Source of the DNA: Bacillota bacterium
GTDB lineage: Bacteria > Bacillota > Clostridia > Tissierellales > Sedimentibacteraceae
Direction: 5' to 3'
NCBI GenBank assembly: GCA_023453025.1
Contig: JAEXUD010000042.1
Location: 1-39,053 of the forward strand
DNA: 39,053 nt
Part shown: one piece after another, positions 1-8,111 of the stretch
Numbering within the stretch: the first letter of the stretch is position 1
How the letters are laid out: each line of letters begins with the position of its first letter
Made by a program: the position numbers and the translations under genes
The notes under the pieces: model-generated
Told to the model about the DNA's origin: nothing
Databases searched by the model: none
What the model saw: the letters and a program-made list of their open reading frames with translations, nothing else

Positions 1-58
1 TCCTAAGTTTATTTTTATGCATTTATTATATCATAAATACGCTCAAAAACATAGAAAA

Positions 59-78
59 ACCGTTGAATTTTCAACGGT
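59..78. terminator. Hairpin with A/T flanks, possible terminator
   Basis: A perfect inverted repeat (ACCGTTGAA / TTCAACGGT) with only two bases between the arms. It is preceded by a run of A, so read leftwards it ends in a U tract. It could terminate a transcript from either side. No gene lies next to it inside the window, so which gene it serves is unknown. Confidence 0.45.
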
Positions 79-127
79 CTTAATGTTAATTTTTCGTAAT
101 TTTTGTACTGACTTTGTCAGCAGCCTG

Positions 128-149
128 GAGTTAAGTTTATACTTAACTC
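128..149 (+). terminator. Second hairpin upstream of the amidase gene
   Basis: GAGTTAAG / CTTAACTC form a perfect 8-bp stem around a TTTATA loop, followed by GTTTTAT. A smaller CTGAC-TTT-GTCAG hairpin lies just upstream at 110-122. Together these look like the end of a transcript entering from the left, but the U tract is weak. Confidence 0.4.
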
Positions 150-217
150 GTTTTATCATGTAACAATATTATTTAGCATGAATAAAATAATTTATAAAAA
201 AATATGGAAGTGATGTT

Positions 218-793
218 ATGGCTATTAAAATATTTATTGATCAAGGACATAATCCAACAGGCTTTCACAATACAGGTGCGAGGGGTAACGGTTTAATTGA
301 GGAAGACGTTACATACCAGATTGGATTATATTTAGCAAATATGCTTAGAAATGATTATCGGTTTGAGGTTCGTTTATCAAGACCTACACCAACCACTGTA
401 CTGGGAACTAATAATACTACCAGTTTAGCAGAAAGAGTTCGTATGGCTAATGAATGGCCGGCAGATTATTTTATAAGCATTCACGCTAATGCAAATGAAA
501 ATCCAAATATTAACGGCGCTGAAATGTATATTTACCAGTATTACACCCAAGCTCAATGGCTTGCACAGCACATTATGATGGGAATACTGCAGTATACAAA
601 TCTAAGAGATAATGGCATAAGAGAAAATCCATCCTTGTATGTGCTGCGCAGAACTAACATGCCTGCTGTATTGGTTGAAATGGGTTATTTAACCAATGCA
701 CATGATGCAGAAATTATAAGAGACCAGCAATGGAATATTGCATATGGAATATACATTGGTATCTTAAATTATTTTGGGTTTGTTCCATTATAA
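218..793 (+). CDS. N-acetylmuramoyl-L-alanine amidase (Amidase_3)
   Basis: A zinc hydrolase that cleaves the bond between N-acetylmuramic acid and L-alanine in peptidoglycan. The protein is essentially one catalytic domain of 191 residues. Visible family landmarks are the first zinc ligand in IDQGHN (H11), an acidic ligand in LIEED (E28 or E29), the second histidine in SIHANAN (H89) and the catalytic Glu in VLVEMGYLTN (E154). There is no signal peptide, membrane segment or cell-wall-binding repeat. It may therefore act after mother-cell or cell lysis, as the sporulation amidases of the CwlC type do, but that role is inference. The start is supported by GGAAGTGATG just upstream. The gene is monocistronic: a strong terminator follows 8 bases after the stop codon. 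Confidence 0.9.
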   Translation: MAIKIFIDQGHNPTGFHNTGARGNGLIEEDVTYQIGLYLANMLRNDYRFEVRLSRPTPTTVLGTNNTTSLAERVRMANEWPADYFISIHANANENPNINGAEMYIYQYYTQAQWLAQHIMMGILQYTNLRDNGIRENPSLYVLRRTNMPAVLVEMGYLTNAHDAEIIRDQQWNIAYGIYIGILNYFGFVPL

Positions 794-800
794 TCAGTTA

Positions 801-835
801 AACAAAGAACGGAGGTAATATCCGTTCTTTGTTTT
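801..835 (+). terminator. Intrinsic terminator after the amidase gene
   Basis: A perfect 13-bp stem (AACAAAGAACGGA / TCCGTTCTTTGTT) with a 7-base loop, ending in a GTTTTT tract. It separates the amidase gene from the GyrI-like gene. Confidence 0.9.
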
Positions 836-948
836 TGCTTAAAATTTGCTTTAATATTTAATTGTATGTTACAATATTATATCAACTAATCTTGGATGAA
901 CTATTAAACTTAAATATTAGATAAATATGTAGTTAGGAGGGTAAAAAA

Positions 949-1470
949 ATGGGAGAACTTATTAAATTTGAAGTTAAAAGATTACCTGGTATTAAATTAG
1001 TAGGAAAAGAACTTAGGTACAATATGGATTTACATATGCAAGAAGAAAATCGTATACCTGCCTTTTGGGATAAGTGTTTTGCAGAGGAAGTATTTGTACC
1101 ACTTGAAAAACAAGATGATTATGTATTTGACAAAGATTATGTTGGGGTAATGTGTGATTGGGACAAAGGCGATGGGGATTTTTCATATGTTGTAGGTATG
1201 TTGATGAAAAATGATGCAGCTGTCCCGGAAGGTTATTATTGTAAAGATATTGACGAAACAGAAGTAGCGATTGGATGGATTAAAGGTAAAAATACACCTG
1301 ATGTATGTTCAACGGCTCATCCGCAGACAGAGCAAACACTTATAGAAAAAGGGTATAGATGCGACAATATGAAATGGTGTATAGAGTTATATAATTGTCC
1401 AAGATTTACTACACCAGATGAAAATGGAAATATTATTTTAGATTATTATATTCCATTAGATGCTGAATAG
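949..1470 (+). CDS. GyrI-like / AraC effector-binding domain protein
   Basis: A stand-alone small-molecule-binding domain of the GyrI-like (SOUL/AraC-type effector-binding) superfamily, 173 residues. It opens with the typical first strand (IKFEVKRLPGIKLVGKE) and ends with the conserved WCIELYNCPRF strand, whose Glu commonly contacts the ligand. No DNA-binding domain is attached, so it is not itself a transcription factor. Relatives include drug-binding proteins and reported hydrolases of cationic drugs; which applies here cannot be told. AGGAGGG lies 7 bases before the ATG. The gene sits alone between a terminator and a 165-base gap, with a possible promoter (TTGCTT, 18 bases, TACAAT) near 846-875. 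Confidence 0.8.
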   Translation: MGELIKFEVKRLPGIKLVGKELRYNMDLHMQEENRIPAFWDKCFAEEVFVPLEKQDDYVFDKDYVGVMCDWDKGDGDFSYVVGMLMKNDAAVPEGYYCKDIDETEVAIGWIKGKNTPDVCSTAHPQTEQTLIEKGYRCDNMKWCIELYNCPRFTTPDENGNIILDYYIPLDAE

Positions 1471-1650
1471 CAACTTAACCAGGTTCGGCAGTTACTCAAA
1501 AACTAATTGTTTGTTAGTTGAAGTGGAGCCATATGATTGCTAATTATAATTCGTACTATAGAAATTTGTAAATAAAATAATTAATCATGACTAATTTCTA
1601 TAAAATATTAAAGAATATAATTATGATAATCTAAATTGACGAGAGGTACT

Positions 1651-2316
1651 ATGCAGAATTTAAATATAAATAATTATAATATTAATATTTTTCAATCTGA
1701 CTCACCACAAAATAATCCAATTATTTATACCCATTTAACATTAAAGGATGCAAACAGTGTTATGAAATTATGTCCTAATGCCAATTTCACTCTTATAAGC
1801 ATAGATGGAGTTGACTGGAACAAGAATATGTCACCATGGTATGCAAAGAAGGTTTTTAAAAGTGATAAGGATTTTTCAGGAGATGCAGATATATATTTAA
1901 ATGTTCTGACAAATAAAATTATACCTGAAATTGAAAATGTCTTAGGCTTTATTCCGGAGGAAAGAGGTATTGTTGGATATTCTTTAGCCGGATTATTTGC
2001 CTTATATACTTTATATAAGACTGATTTGTTTCAGCTTGCCGCCTCTGTTTCAGGTTCTCTTTGGTATGATGAATTTATAAATTATATTAAAACTAATGAA
2101 ATGCAAAGCCAGGTAAAAAGAATTTATTTATCTCTTGGAGTCAAAGAAATAAATACTAAAAATCAGAGAATGCAACAAGTGGAAGATGCAACAATCAATG
2201 CTGAACAGCATTTTAAAAAACTGGGAATTTATACAATTTATGAAGAAAATACAGGTGGACATTTTACAGAAGCAATAGAAAGAATCGTTAAAGCCCTAAA
2301 TTGGTTAGTAAAATAG
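1651..2316 (+). CDS. Alpha/beta-hydrolase, esterase-like (IroE/BesA type)
   Basis: A putative serine esterase of the alpha/beta-hydrolase superfamily, 221 residues. The nucleophile elbow is seen in GIVGYSLAGLFALYT (Ser of GYSLAG) and the catalytic His in GGHFTEAI near the C-terminus. The fold and the VSGSLWYDEF segment after the elbow resemble the esterase D / trilactone-esterase group (IroE, BesA, COG2819). No siderophore genes are nearby, so a siderophore role is not supported. I chose the ATG at 1651, which has GAGAGG just upstream; a TTG at 1636 would add five residues but has no ribosome site. There is no signal peptide, so it is probably cytoplasmic. Substrate unknown. Confidence 0.8.
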   Translation: MQNLNINNYNINIFQSDSPQNNPIIYTHLTLKDANSVMKLCPNANFTLISIDGVDWNKNMSPWYAKKVFKSDKDFSGDADIYLNVLTNKIIPEIENVLGFIPEERGIVGYSLAGLFALYTLYKTDLFQLAASVSGSLWYDEFINYIKTNEMQSQVKRIYLSLGVKEINTKNQRMQQVEDATINAEQHFKKLGIYTIYEENTGGHFTEAIERIVKALNWLVK

Positions 2317-2480
2317 TTACAAACTCACAAACTTATTTGTAAATAAAAAATAGGTACAAACTTCCTGTCGTAAAAAGCTGATTAAGATTTATAAAGAATA
2401 TCAAAATCGTCTAAATATCAGCATCTGCCATTGATGCACGAGTGCAGTCAACAGTATCATTTAAAAGATATTTTGATTTT

Positions 2481-2522
2481 TTGATTTAAATCACATATTT
2501 AAGTTAAATGGCGTGCTATAAT
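2481..2522 (+). promoter_or_regulatory. CRP/FNR-type site and promoter of ric
   Basis: TTGAT-TTAA-ATCAC at 2481-2494 matches the FNR-type consensus TTGAT-N4-ATCAA at 9 of 10 positions. TATAAT lies at 2517-2522 with no good -35 hexamer in front. With transcription starting near 2529, the palindrome is centred at about -41.5, the classical position for class II activation by a CRP/FNR-family protein. The downstream gene repairs nitric-oxide- or oxygen-damaged iron centres, which fits control by an anaerobic or NO-responsive member of that family. The regulator is not in this window. Confidence 0.65.
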
Positions 2523-2566
2523 ACACCTATAAGAAAGACATACTAATAAAAAATTAGGAGGTATAT

Positions 2567-3310
2567 ATGAGAAAATTTGATTCAACTCAAAAAATCGGAG
2601 AAATAGTAAATGCATTTCCAAAAGCATCAGATATATTTAAAGAATACAAAATAGATTTTTGCTGCGGTGGCAATAGACCTTTAAACACAGCAATAGAAGA
2701 GCAAAATGTAAATGAAACAGAATTAATGAGTAAAATAAATGAAGCCTATGAGAATTACGAAAACAGCTCAAAGGATAAAAATTGGGCAGAAGCTGAAACC
2801 GGCGAGATTATTGAACGAATATTAAATAAGCACCATGCTTATTTATGGTCTGAACTGCCTGTTATAGGAAGACTATCAACTACAATCTTAAGAGTTCACG
2901 GAGCACATCATCCTGAGCTTTCAAAGGTTCACAAATTATTTAACACATTGAAAATGGAGCTTGAAGATCATTTAACTAAAGAGGAAACAATTCAGTATCC
3001 TGCCATTAAAGAATATGAAAAAACAAAATCTAAGGAAAATTTAAAAAGAGCAGTCGACATTATAAACGATTTAGAAGCAGAGCATACAGGAGCAGGTGAC
3101 ATTCTTAAAGAATTAAGAGAAATTACGAATGATTACAGCATTCCTGATGATGTTTGTGAAACATTTGAAAAGACTTACCAAAAGCTGCAAGAACTGGAAT
3201 CAGATATATTCCAGCACATTCATTTAGAAAATAATATTTTATTCCCAAGATTGAGAGACACTCAATTCTCAATTCTGGTGACGGACCTCAAAATGAACTG
3301 CTCCTGTTAA
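2567..3310 (+). CDS. ric: Iron-sulfur cluster repair di-iron protein (RIC)
   Basis: Repairs Fe-S centres damaged by nitric oxide or oxidants; the family includes E. coli YtfE, Staphylococcus ScdA and NorA/DnrN. Residues 1-40 form the ScdA N-terminal domain (DUF542) with its diagnostic Cys-Cys-Gly-Gly (C32, C33). The rest is a hemerythrin-like four-helix domain carrying iron-ligand histidines and glutamates in KHHAYL, HGAHHPEL, EDHLTKEE, EAEHTGAG and HIHLENN. At 247 residues it matches the usual family length. It is cytoplasmic. AGGAGG precedes the ATG at good spacing. The upstream FNR-like palindrome suggests induction on redox or NO stress. The gene is followed by its own terminator. Confidence 0.93.
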   Translation: MRKFDSTQKIGEIVNAFPKASDIFKEYKIDFCCGGNRPLNTAIEEQNVNETELMSKINEAYENYENSSKDKNWAEAETGEIIERILNKHHAYLWSELPVIGRLSTTILRVHGAHHPELSKVHKLFNTLKMELEDHLTKEETIQYPAIKEYEKTKSKENLKRAVDIINDLEAEHTGAGDILKELREITNDYSIPDDVCETFEKTYQKLQELESDIFQHIHLENNILFPRLRDTQFSILVTDLKMNCSC

Positions 3311-3339
3311 GCAGACAGTTGAAAAACAAAATATAGAAT

Positions 3340-3382
3340 AATATCACAAATTATGGAAATAATAAAATTTGTGATATTTTTT
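3340..3382 (+). terminator. Intrinsic terminator between ric and the activase genes
   Basis: AATATCACAAATT (3340-3352) pairs perfectly with AATTTGTGATATT (3366-3378) and runs into a TTTTTT tract. The ribosome binding site of the next gene begins only a few bases later, leaving no room for a promoter between them. Confidence 0.85.
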
Positions 3383-3395
3383 ATTTGGAGGTTAT

Positions 3396-4316
3396 ATGAG
3401 AGTAGGAATACCTAAGGGGTTGTTGTACAATAAGTATCATCCTTTTTTAATTACATTCTTCGGTGAGCTTGGAGCTGAGATAATAACATCTGAAGACACT
3501 AACAAAAGCATTTTGGATTTAGGGGTCAAGCACTGTGTTGATGAAGCATGTCTGCCTGTTAAGTTATTTCACGGGCATGCAGCTTCAATCAAAGACAAAT
3601 GCGATTTAATGGTTATACCAAGAATAATGCAGACAAATAAAAACGAATATATCTGCCCAAAATTCTGCGGACTTCCTGAAATGGTTTTAAACAGCATAGA
3701 TAATATGCCGCCAAGTATAACAGAACCAATTTATGACATATCAAAAAACACTCTGTATCAGTGGGCAAAAGCAGCGGGAAAAAGAGTAACCGGCGACACC
3801 TTCAAGATCAGGCATGCCTACAAAAAAGCATATGAACAACTATTGCTGAATCAAACAGGTATCAGGAACGATTCCCATGATATAAAGGTTGCCTTAGTGG
3901 GGCACCCATATAATATTTATGATAATTTTATTAATATGAATTTGGTTTCAAAGCTGGATAAATTAGGTGTATCCGTTGAAACAATGGAATTTACCAAGGA
4001 TTTTCTTATTAATTTGGAAGTAAATAACTTGTACAAAAAGCCATTCTGGACCTTTGCAAGAGAAAACTACGGCTTCGCGGTAAATGCCGTAAAAGAAAAA
4101 AGAGTTGACGGAATCATTTATATTTCATCCTTTAACTGCGGTACCGACTCAATAATAATAGAGCTGATAAAGGATAGAATAGGCAGCTTTCCGTTTTTAA
4201 CCTTAAAGGTTGATGAGCATACAGGGGAAGCAGGTATTGATACCAGAATAGAAGCATTTACAGATATGCTTGGAAGGGGATTGAGAAGTGAAAGCAACAT
4301 TCCCACACATGGGTAA
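3396..4316 (+). CDS. Acyl-CoA dehydratase activase-related protein (DUF2229/COG3580-like)
   Basis: First of three overlapping genes that together resemble the parts of the large 'CoA-substrate-specific enzyme activase' proteins. This 306-residue protein has the DUF2229-type start RVGIPKGLLYNKYHPF and conserved cysteines (C47, C52, C69, C87, C91; HCVDEACLPVK, ICPKFCG) that probably bind an Fe-S cluster, as in HgdB-like dehydratase subunits. The C-terminal stretch FNCGTDSI through DEHTGEAGIDTRIEAF is the family's second conserved block. GGAGG precedes the start. The downstream gene starts 29 bases inside this one, pointing to translational coupling. Its partner enzyme is unknown; no complete dehydratase or CoA transferase gene is present in the window. 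Confidence 0.75.
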   Translation: MRVGIPKGLLYNKYHPFLITFFGELGAEIITSEDTNKSILDLGVKHCVDEACLPVKLFHGHAASIKDKCDLMVIPRIMQTNKNEYICPKFCGLPEMVLNSIDNMPPSITEPIYDISKNTLYQWAKAAGKRVTGDTFKIRHAYKKAYEQLLLNQTGIRNDSHDIKVALVGHPYNIYDNFINMNLVSKLDKLGVSVETMEFTKDFLINLEVNNLYKKPFWTFARENYGFAVNAVKEKRVDGIIYISSFNCGTDSIIIELIKDRIGSFPFLTLKVDEHTGEAGIDTRIEAFTDMLGRGLRSESNIPTHG

Positions 4317-5385
4317 TGTATACTTTGCAGCCAAGGCTCTTTTTGACGGTCTTGGAATAGAGTATGTAATACCTCCGAAAAATAATAAGAATGCTTTAGA
4401 CATAGGCTCACTTCATTCGCCGGACGAAATTTGCCTTCCGTTTAAAATCATGATCGGCAATTATGTTCAGGCTATAGAGCAGGGAGCTGACACTGTAATA
4501 TTCGTAGGCAGCTGTGGTCCCTGCAGACTTGGAGAATATTGTGAGCTGCAAATAAATCTGATGAAAAAATTGGGTTATGATTTAAATTTTATTGTGATAG
4601 ATTATCCAAAAGACATTGGAATAAAAGAATTATTCAGAAGGGTTAATAAAATATCATCGGTTAGTCGGAAGAAAGCATCTGAAAAATTCAAAGCTCTTTC
4701 TGACGCCGTAAAAGTACAGAATTTAATTGATAAAATCGAAGAAATGGCTCATATATATGCCGGTTATGAAAGAAATCAAGGTGAATGCAAAAGCTTATTA
4801 AATGAATGCAAGTCAAAGGCAATGGAATGTAAAAATCCGAAGGAAATGATTAAAATTCTAAAATGCTACAAAAATAAATTAAATCATATACTTGTTGATA
4901 TAAATAAGAACCCTTTAAAAATAGCAGTCATTGGTGAAATATACACAGTAATCGAGCCATATTCGAATTTTTATATTGAAGATAAGCTAATGGATTACGG
5001 TGTTTCTTCAAAACGAGAGCTTACTCCCAGCTGGTGGGTTAAAAATGCAGCATTAAGCACTTTAAAATTAAATTCGCTCACTATCAGAAGAAATGCAAAG
5101 AAGTATTTACCGGTTCAAATCGGGGGGCATGCCATAGAATGTGTCGGGGAGGCTGTAACCGCTGCCAAGGAAGGCTTTGACGGCGCTATTCAGATTTTCC
5201 CGCTGGGCTGCATGCCGGAAATAGTTTCAAAATCAATTCTTCCGACAATTTCAAAGGATTTGGATTTTCCGCTGATGACATTGGTAGTTGACGACATGAC
5301 AGGAGAAGCCGGTTATATTACAAGAATAGAAGCTTTTATAGATATGCTTGAAAGGAGACGACAAAATGTATTATCTGGGTGTTGA
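4288..5385 (+). CDS. Acyl-CoA dehydratase activase-related protein (COG3581-like)
   Basis: Second gene of the set, 365 residues, starting at a GTG behind GGAAGGGGA, inside the end of the preceding gene. It shares the general plan of the first protein: an N-terminal PHMGN block, conserved cysteines in DEICLPFK (C49) and GSCGPCRLGEYC (C76, C79, C85), and a C-terminal block QIFPLGCMPEIV through DDMTGEAGYITRIEAF. The cysteine pattern suggests an Fe-S cluster like that of 2-hydroxyacyl-CoA dehydratase subunits. The region around residues 125-200 is Lys/Glu/Cys-rich and probably helical. The activase ATPase gene overlaps its end by 20 bases. The role in electron delivery or radical activation is inferred from the family. 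Confidence 0.75.
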   Translation: MKATFPHMGNVYFAAKALFDGLGIEYVIPPKNNKNALDIGSLHSPDEICLPFKIMIGNYVQAIEQGADTVIFVGSCGPCRLGEYCELQINLMKKLGYDLNFIVIDYPKDIGIKELFRRVNKISSVSRKKASEKFKALSDAVKVQNLIDKIEEMAHIYAGYERNQGECKSLLNECKSKAMECKNPKEMIKILKCYKNKLNHILVDINKNPLKIAVIGEIYTVIEPYSNFYIEDKLMDYGVSSKRELTPSWWVKNAALSTLKLNSLTIRRNAKKYLPVQIGGHAIECVGEAVTAAKEGFDGAIQIFPLGCMPEIVSKSILPTISKDLDFPLMTLVVDDMTGEAGYITRIEAFIDMLERRRQNVLSGC

Positions 5386-6343
5386 TGTAGGATCGGTCAG
5401 CACAGACCTCGTATTATTGGATGACAGCATGAATGTAGCAGAAAAAATTTATTTAAGAACTAAAGGGAATCCCATTAAAGCCATACAGGACGGCTTCAAA
5501 ATTTTAAAGGAAAAATATCGTGATTCAGATATTGTCGCATCCGGTACTACAGGAAGCGGCAGAATGATTGCCGCATCAATAATCGGTGCTGATGCAGTAA
5601 AAAATGAAATTACCGCCCATGCAACAGCTGCATTGGAAATTGACAAGGATGTCAGAACAATTATTGAGATAGGAGGTCAGGACTCTAAAATTATAATACT
5701 CAACAATGGAATAGTATCAGATTTTGCCATGAATACAGTCTGCGCCGCAGGTACAGGATCGTTTTTAGACAGACAGGCTGAAAGACTTGACATTCCTATA
5801 GAAAGCTTTGGAGATTATGCTTTACAGGCAGGCTCCTCCGTAAGAATTGCCGGCAGATGTGCGGTGTTTGCAGAATCAGACATGATTCATAAGCAGCAGC
5901 TCGGATATAATCAGTCCGAGATTATAAGAGGTTTATGCGATGCGCTGGTCAGAAATTATCTGAACAATATTGCAAAAGGAAAGCAAATACAGCCCAAAAT
6001 ACTGTTTCAAGGAGGAGTGGCAGCAAACAAAGGGATGAAAAAAGCCTTTGAAAATTCACTGGGTTATGAAATATTCGTACCGGAGCATTTCAATATGATG
6101 GGTGCAATCGGTGCTTCTATAATAGCTAAAGATTATTCAAAAAAATCAGGAAGAACAAGCTTCAGAGGATTTGAGCTTGCAGACAGTAATATTATATCTA
6201 AAAGCTTCGAATGCGAAGGATGTTCGAACAAATGCGAGGTTGTAAAAATACATGAAAATAGTGAAGCAATAGGGTACTTCGGAGACAGATGCGGAAAGTG
6301 GAGCAATAAGCTCCTACAGCCAACCAAAGATTTGTTGGCATAG
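5366..6343 (+). CDS. BadF/BcrA/HgdC-type ATPase activase
   Basis: An ATP-dependent one-electron activator of the ASKHA fold, 325 residues. Family members use an Fe-S cluster shared between two subunits to push a low-potential electron into a 2-hydroxyacyl-CoA dehydratase or benzoyl-CoA reductase. Seen here are the phosphate-1 loop YLGVDVGSVSTDLVLL, the phosphate-2 region EIGGQDSKII and the two cluster cysteines in NTVCAAGTGSF (C126) and AGRCAVFAESD (C165). An extra C-terminal motif, CEGCSNKCEVV, is also typical of clostridial versions. I chose ATG 5366, 7 bases after GGAG; the upstream TTG at 5348 has no ribosome site. It acts with the two preceding gene products, and a terminator follows. 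Confidence 0.85.
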   Translation: MYYLGVDVGSVSTDLVLLDDSMNVAEKIYLRTKGNPIKAIQDGFKILKEKYRDSDIVASGTTGSGRMIAASIIGADAVKNEITAHATAALEIDKDVRTIIEIGGQDSKIIILNNGIVSDFAMNTVCAAGTGSFLDRQAERLDIPIESFGDYALQAGSSVRIAGRCAVFAESDMIHKQQLGYNQSEIIRGLCDALVRNYLNNIAKGKQIQPKILFQGGVAANKGMKKAFENSLGYEIFVPEHFNMMGAIGASIIAKDYSKKSGRTSFRGFELADSNIISKSFECEGCSNKCEVVKIHENSEAIGYFGDRCGKWSNKLLQPTKDLLA

Positions 6344-6367
6344 GTTGTTGCCCTGAGCATAGGAAGA

Positions 6368-6398
6368 GGCCGTCTCAAAATGAGATAGCCCCTTTTCA
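6368..6398. terminator. Bidirectional terminator between convergent genes
   Basis: GGC..TCTCA / TGAGA..GCC form a stem around AAA, followed on the + strand by CCCTTTT. It lies between the convergent activase gene and prfC and could stop transcription from both sides, though the U tract is short in the leftward direction. Confidence 0.6.
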
Positions 6399-6404
6399 TA
6401 TATT

Positions 6405-7991
6405 CTATTGATTTTCAATTTGTTCAATAACATCAAGAGCCTCAATAAGCACTACCTCTTCGTTTCTTTCCTGAAAGCTTTTTAATGCATACTGATTGGT
6501 AAATAATAAGACAGGTCTTTCATAATGATCAAAAACCAGCATGCATCTGGAATTTTGATATTTCTTAAGGCTTTCCGGATTATCTGTTCTAACCCATCGT
6601 GCAACAGTGAAATCTATGTTTTCCATTCTGATTTCCGTATTATATTCGTTTGTTAACCTGTATTCAAAAACTTCAAACTGCAGGACACCAACAGCACCGA
6701 TTATAATTTCGTTATACTCATTTTTATAAACCTGTATTGCACCTTCTTGAGCCAGCTGCTCAACACCTTTTTGAAAATTCTTGCCTTTTAATGAGTTTTT
6801 AGCACTTACCCTTGAAAATAATTCCGGAGGGAAGGTAGGGAGGGGCTCAAAAAATATTTTTTCTTTGCGGTTTGTTAATGTATCTCCGATCTGAAAGTTG
6901 CCGGAATCATAAATACCTATAACATCTCCTGCATATGCAGTATCCACAGTTTCACGCTCATTAGCCATTAAATGTGTTGACTGGCTGAGCTTCATTTGCT
7001 TTCCTGTTCTTGATAGTGTTACATTCATTCCTCTTACAAACGTTCCTGAACAAATTCTTAAAAACGCAAGACGGTCACGATGGTTAGGATCCATATTAGC
7101 TTGTATTTTAAATATGAAGCCTGTAAATTCTTCCTCAGTCGGCTCGACCTGGCCAGTAGTAGTCTTTCTTGCTGACGGAGGAGGGGACATTTGAAGAAAA
7201 TGCTCCAAAAACTCTGTCACACCAAAGTCAGCAAGAGCTGAACCAAAAAATACAGGGGATAGCTTGCCCTGTTGTACCATTTCTAAATTAAATTCATTTC
7301 CTGCCCCGTCAAGAAGCTCCATTGCATATCTTAAATTCTGCAAATTAGCATGGCTGATTACACCATCAAGCTTATCTGACAGAACTTTGTCATCGTCTAA
7401 ATGGATTTCTTCTTTTTTTCTAAAAAGATATACGGTATTTTTTAAGCGGTCATAAACTCCTTCAAATTCTTTTCCGCAGCCAATTGGCCATGTTACCGCA
7501 ACGGAAGGCAGCCCTAATACATCTTCTAACTCCTGCATTGATTCCAGAGGATCCATTGCTTCGCGGTCCAGCTTATTTATAAATGTAAATATAGGAATGC
7601 CTCTCATACTGCACACTTGAAACAATTTTTTTGTTTGTGCTTCTATACCCTTTGCAGCATCAATAACCATAACTGCTGAATCAACAGATGTCAAAATACG
7701 GTATGTATCTTCACCAAAATCATTGTGTCCCGGAGTATCCATGATGGATATAACCTTGTCATTGTATTCAAATTGCATAACTGATGATGTAACTGATATG
7801 CCACGCTGCTTTTCAATTTCCATCCAGTCCGATTTAGCAAATTTTGAATTTTTTCTGGCTCTGACAGTCCCTGCTTCACGAATAGCTCCTCCATGAAGAA
7901 GAAGTTTTTCTGTCAATGTAGTCTTACCTGCATCAGGATGCGAAATAATTCCAAAAATCCTTCTTTTATTGATCAAATCTATATTATTCAT
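6405..7991 (-). CDS. prfC: Peptide chain release factor 3
   Basis: A translational GTPase that recycles RF1/RF2 from the ribosome after peptide release; 528 residues, the full family length. G1 is seen in ISHPDAGKTTLTEK, the switch 2/G3 motif in DTPGHNDFGEDTYR and G4 in NKLDRE. Downstream are the EF-Tu-like domain II and the RF3 C-terminal domain (for example VGVLQFEVFEYRL). The absence of the EF-G domain IV and the RF3-specific signature around the P-loop exclude EF-G or TetM-type proteins. The start has AAGGAA just upstream on the minus strand. It is transcribed towards the activase operon and appears monocistronic. Confidence 0.96.
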   Translation of the reverse strand: MNNIDLINKRRIFGIISHPDAGKTTLTEKLLLHGGAIREAGTVRARKNSKFAKSDWMEIEKQRGISVTSSVMQFEYNDKVISIMDTPGHNDFGEDTYRILTSVDSAVMVIDAAKGIEAQTKKLFQVCSMRGIPIFTFINKLDREAMDPLESMQELEDVLGLPSVAVTWPIGCGKEFEGVYDRLKNTVYLFRKKEEIHLDDDKVLSDKLDGVISHANLQNLRYAMELLDGAGNEFNLEMVQQGKLSPVFFGSALADFGVTEFLEHFLQMSPPPSARKTTTGQVEPTEEEFTGFIFKIQANMDPNHRDRLAFLRICSGTFVRGMNVTLSRTGKQMKLSQSTHLMANERETVDTAYAGDVIGIYDSGNFQIGDTLTNRKEKIFFEPLPTFPPELFSRVSAKNSLKGKNFQKGVEQLAQEGAIQVYKNEYNEIIIGAVGVLQFEVFEYRLTNEYNTEIRMENIDFTVARWVRTDNPESLKKYQNSRCMLVFDHYERPVLLFTNQYALKSFQERNEEVVLIEALDVIEQIENQ

Positions 7992-8083
7992 AAAATTCCT
8001 TTCTAATATTACATAAATCTGCTTTTGTTATTTTACATCATTTATGCAAAAATATAAAGTATTTTTTTAATCAGTATTTTAAA

Positions 8084-8106
8084 AGCGGAAAGCCTGGCTT
8101 TCCGCT
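8084..8106 (-). terminator. Terminator of the ymaF-like gene
   Basis: A 10-bp perfect repeat, GCGGAAAGCC / GGCTTTCCGC, with its inner pairs forming the loop. Read on the minus strand it is followed by TTTTAAAAT. It begins a few bases after the stop codon of the ymaF-like gene. Confidence 0.75.
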
Positions 8107-8111
8107 CAAAA

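Noticed and set aside
1557..1602. Inverted repeat TATAGAAATT / AATTTCTATA before the esterase gene
   Set aside because: Both arms are AT-only apart from one G or C and the loop is 26 bases. In such AT-rich DNA this is expected by chance; there is no adjoining mobile-element or operator signature.
2390..2480. Minus-strand stretch reading like coding sequence (NDTVDCTRASMADADI) before ric
   Set aside because: It is under 25 codons before a stop, has no start or ribosome site, and I cannot tie it to a family. It overlaps the regulatory region of ric.
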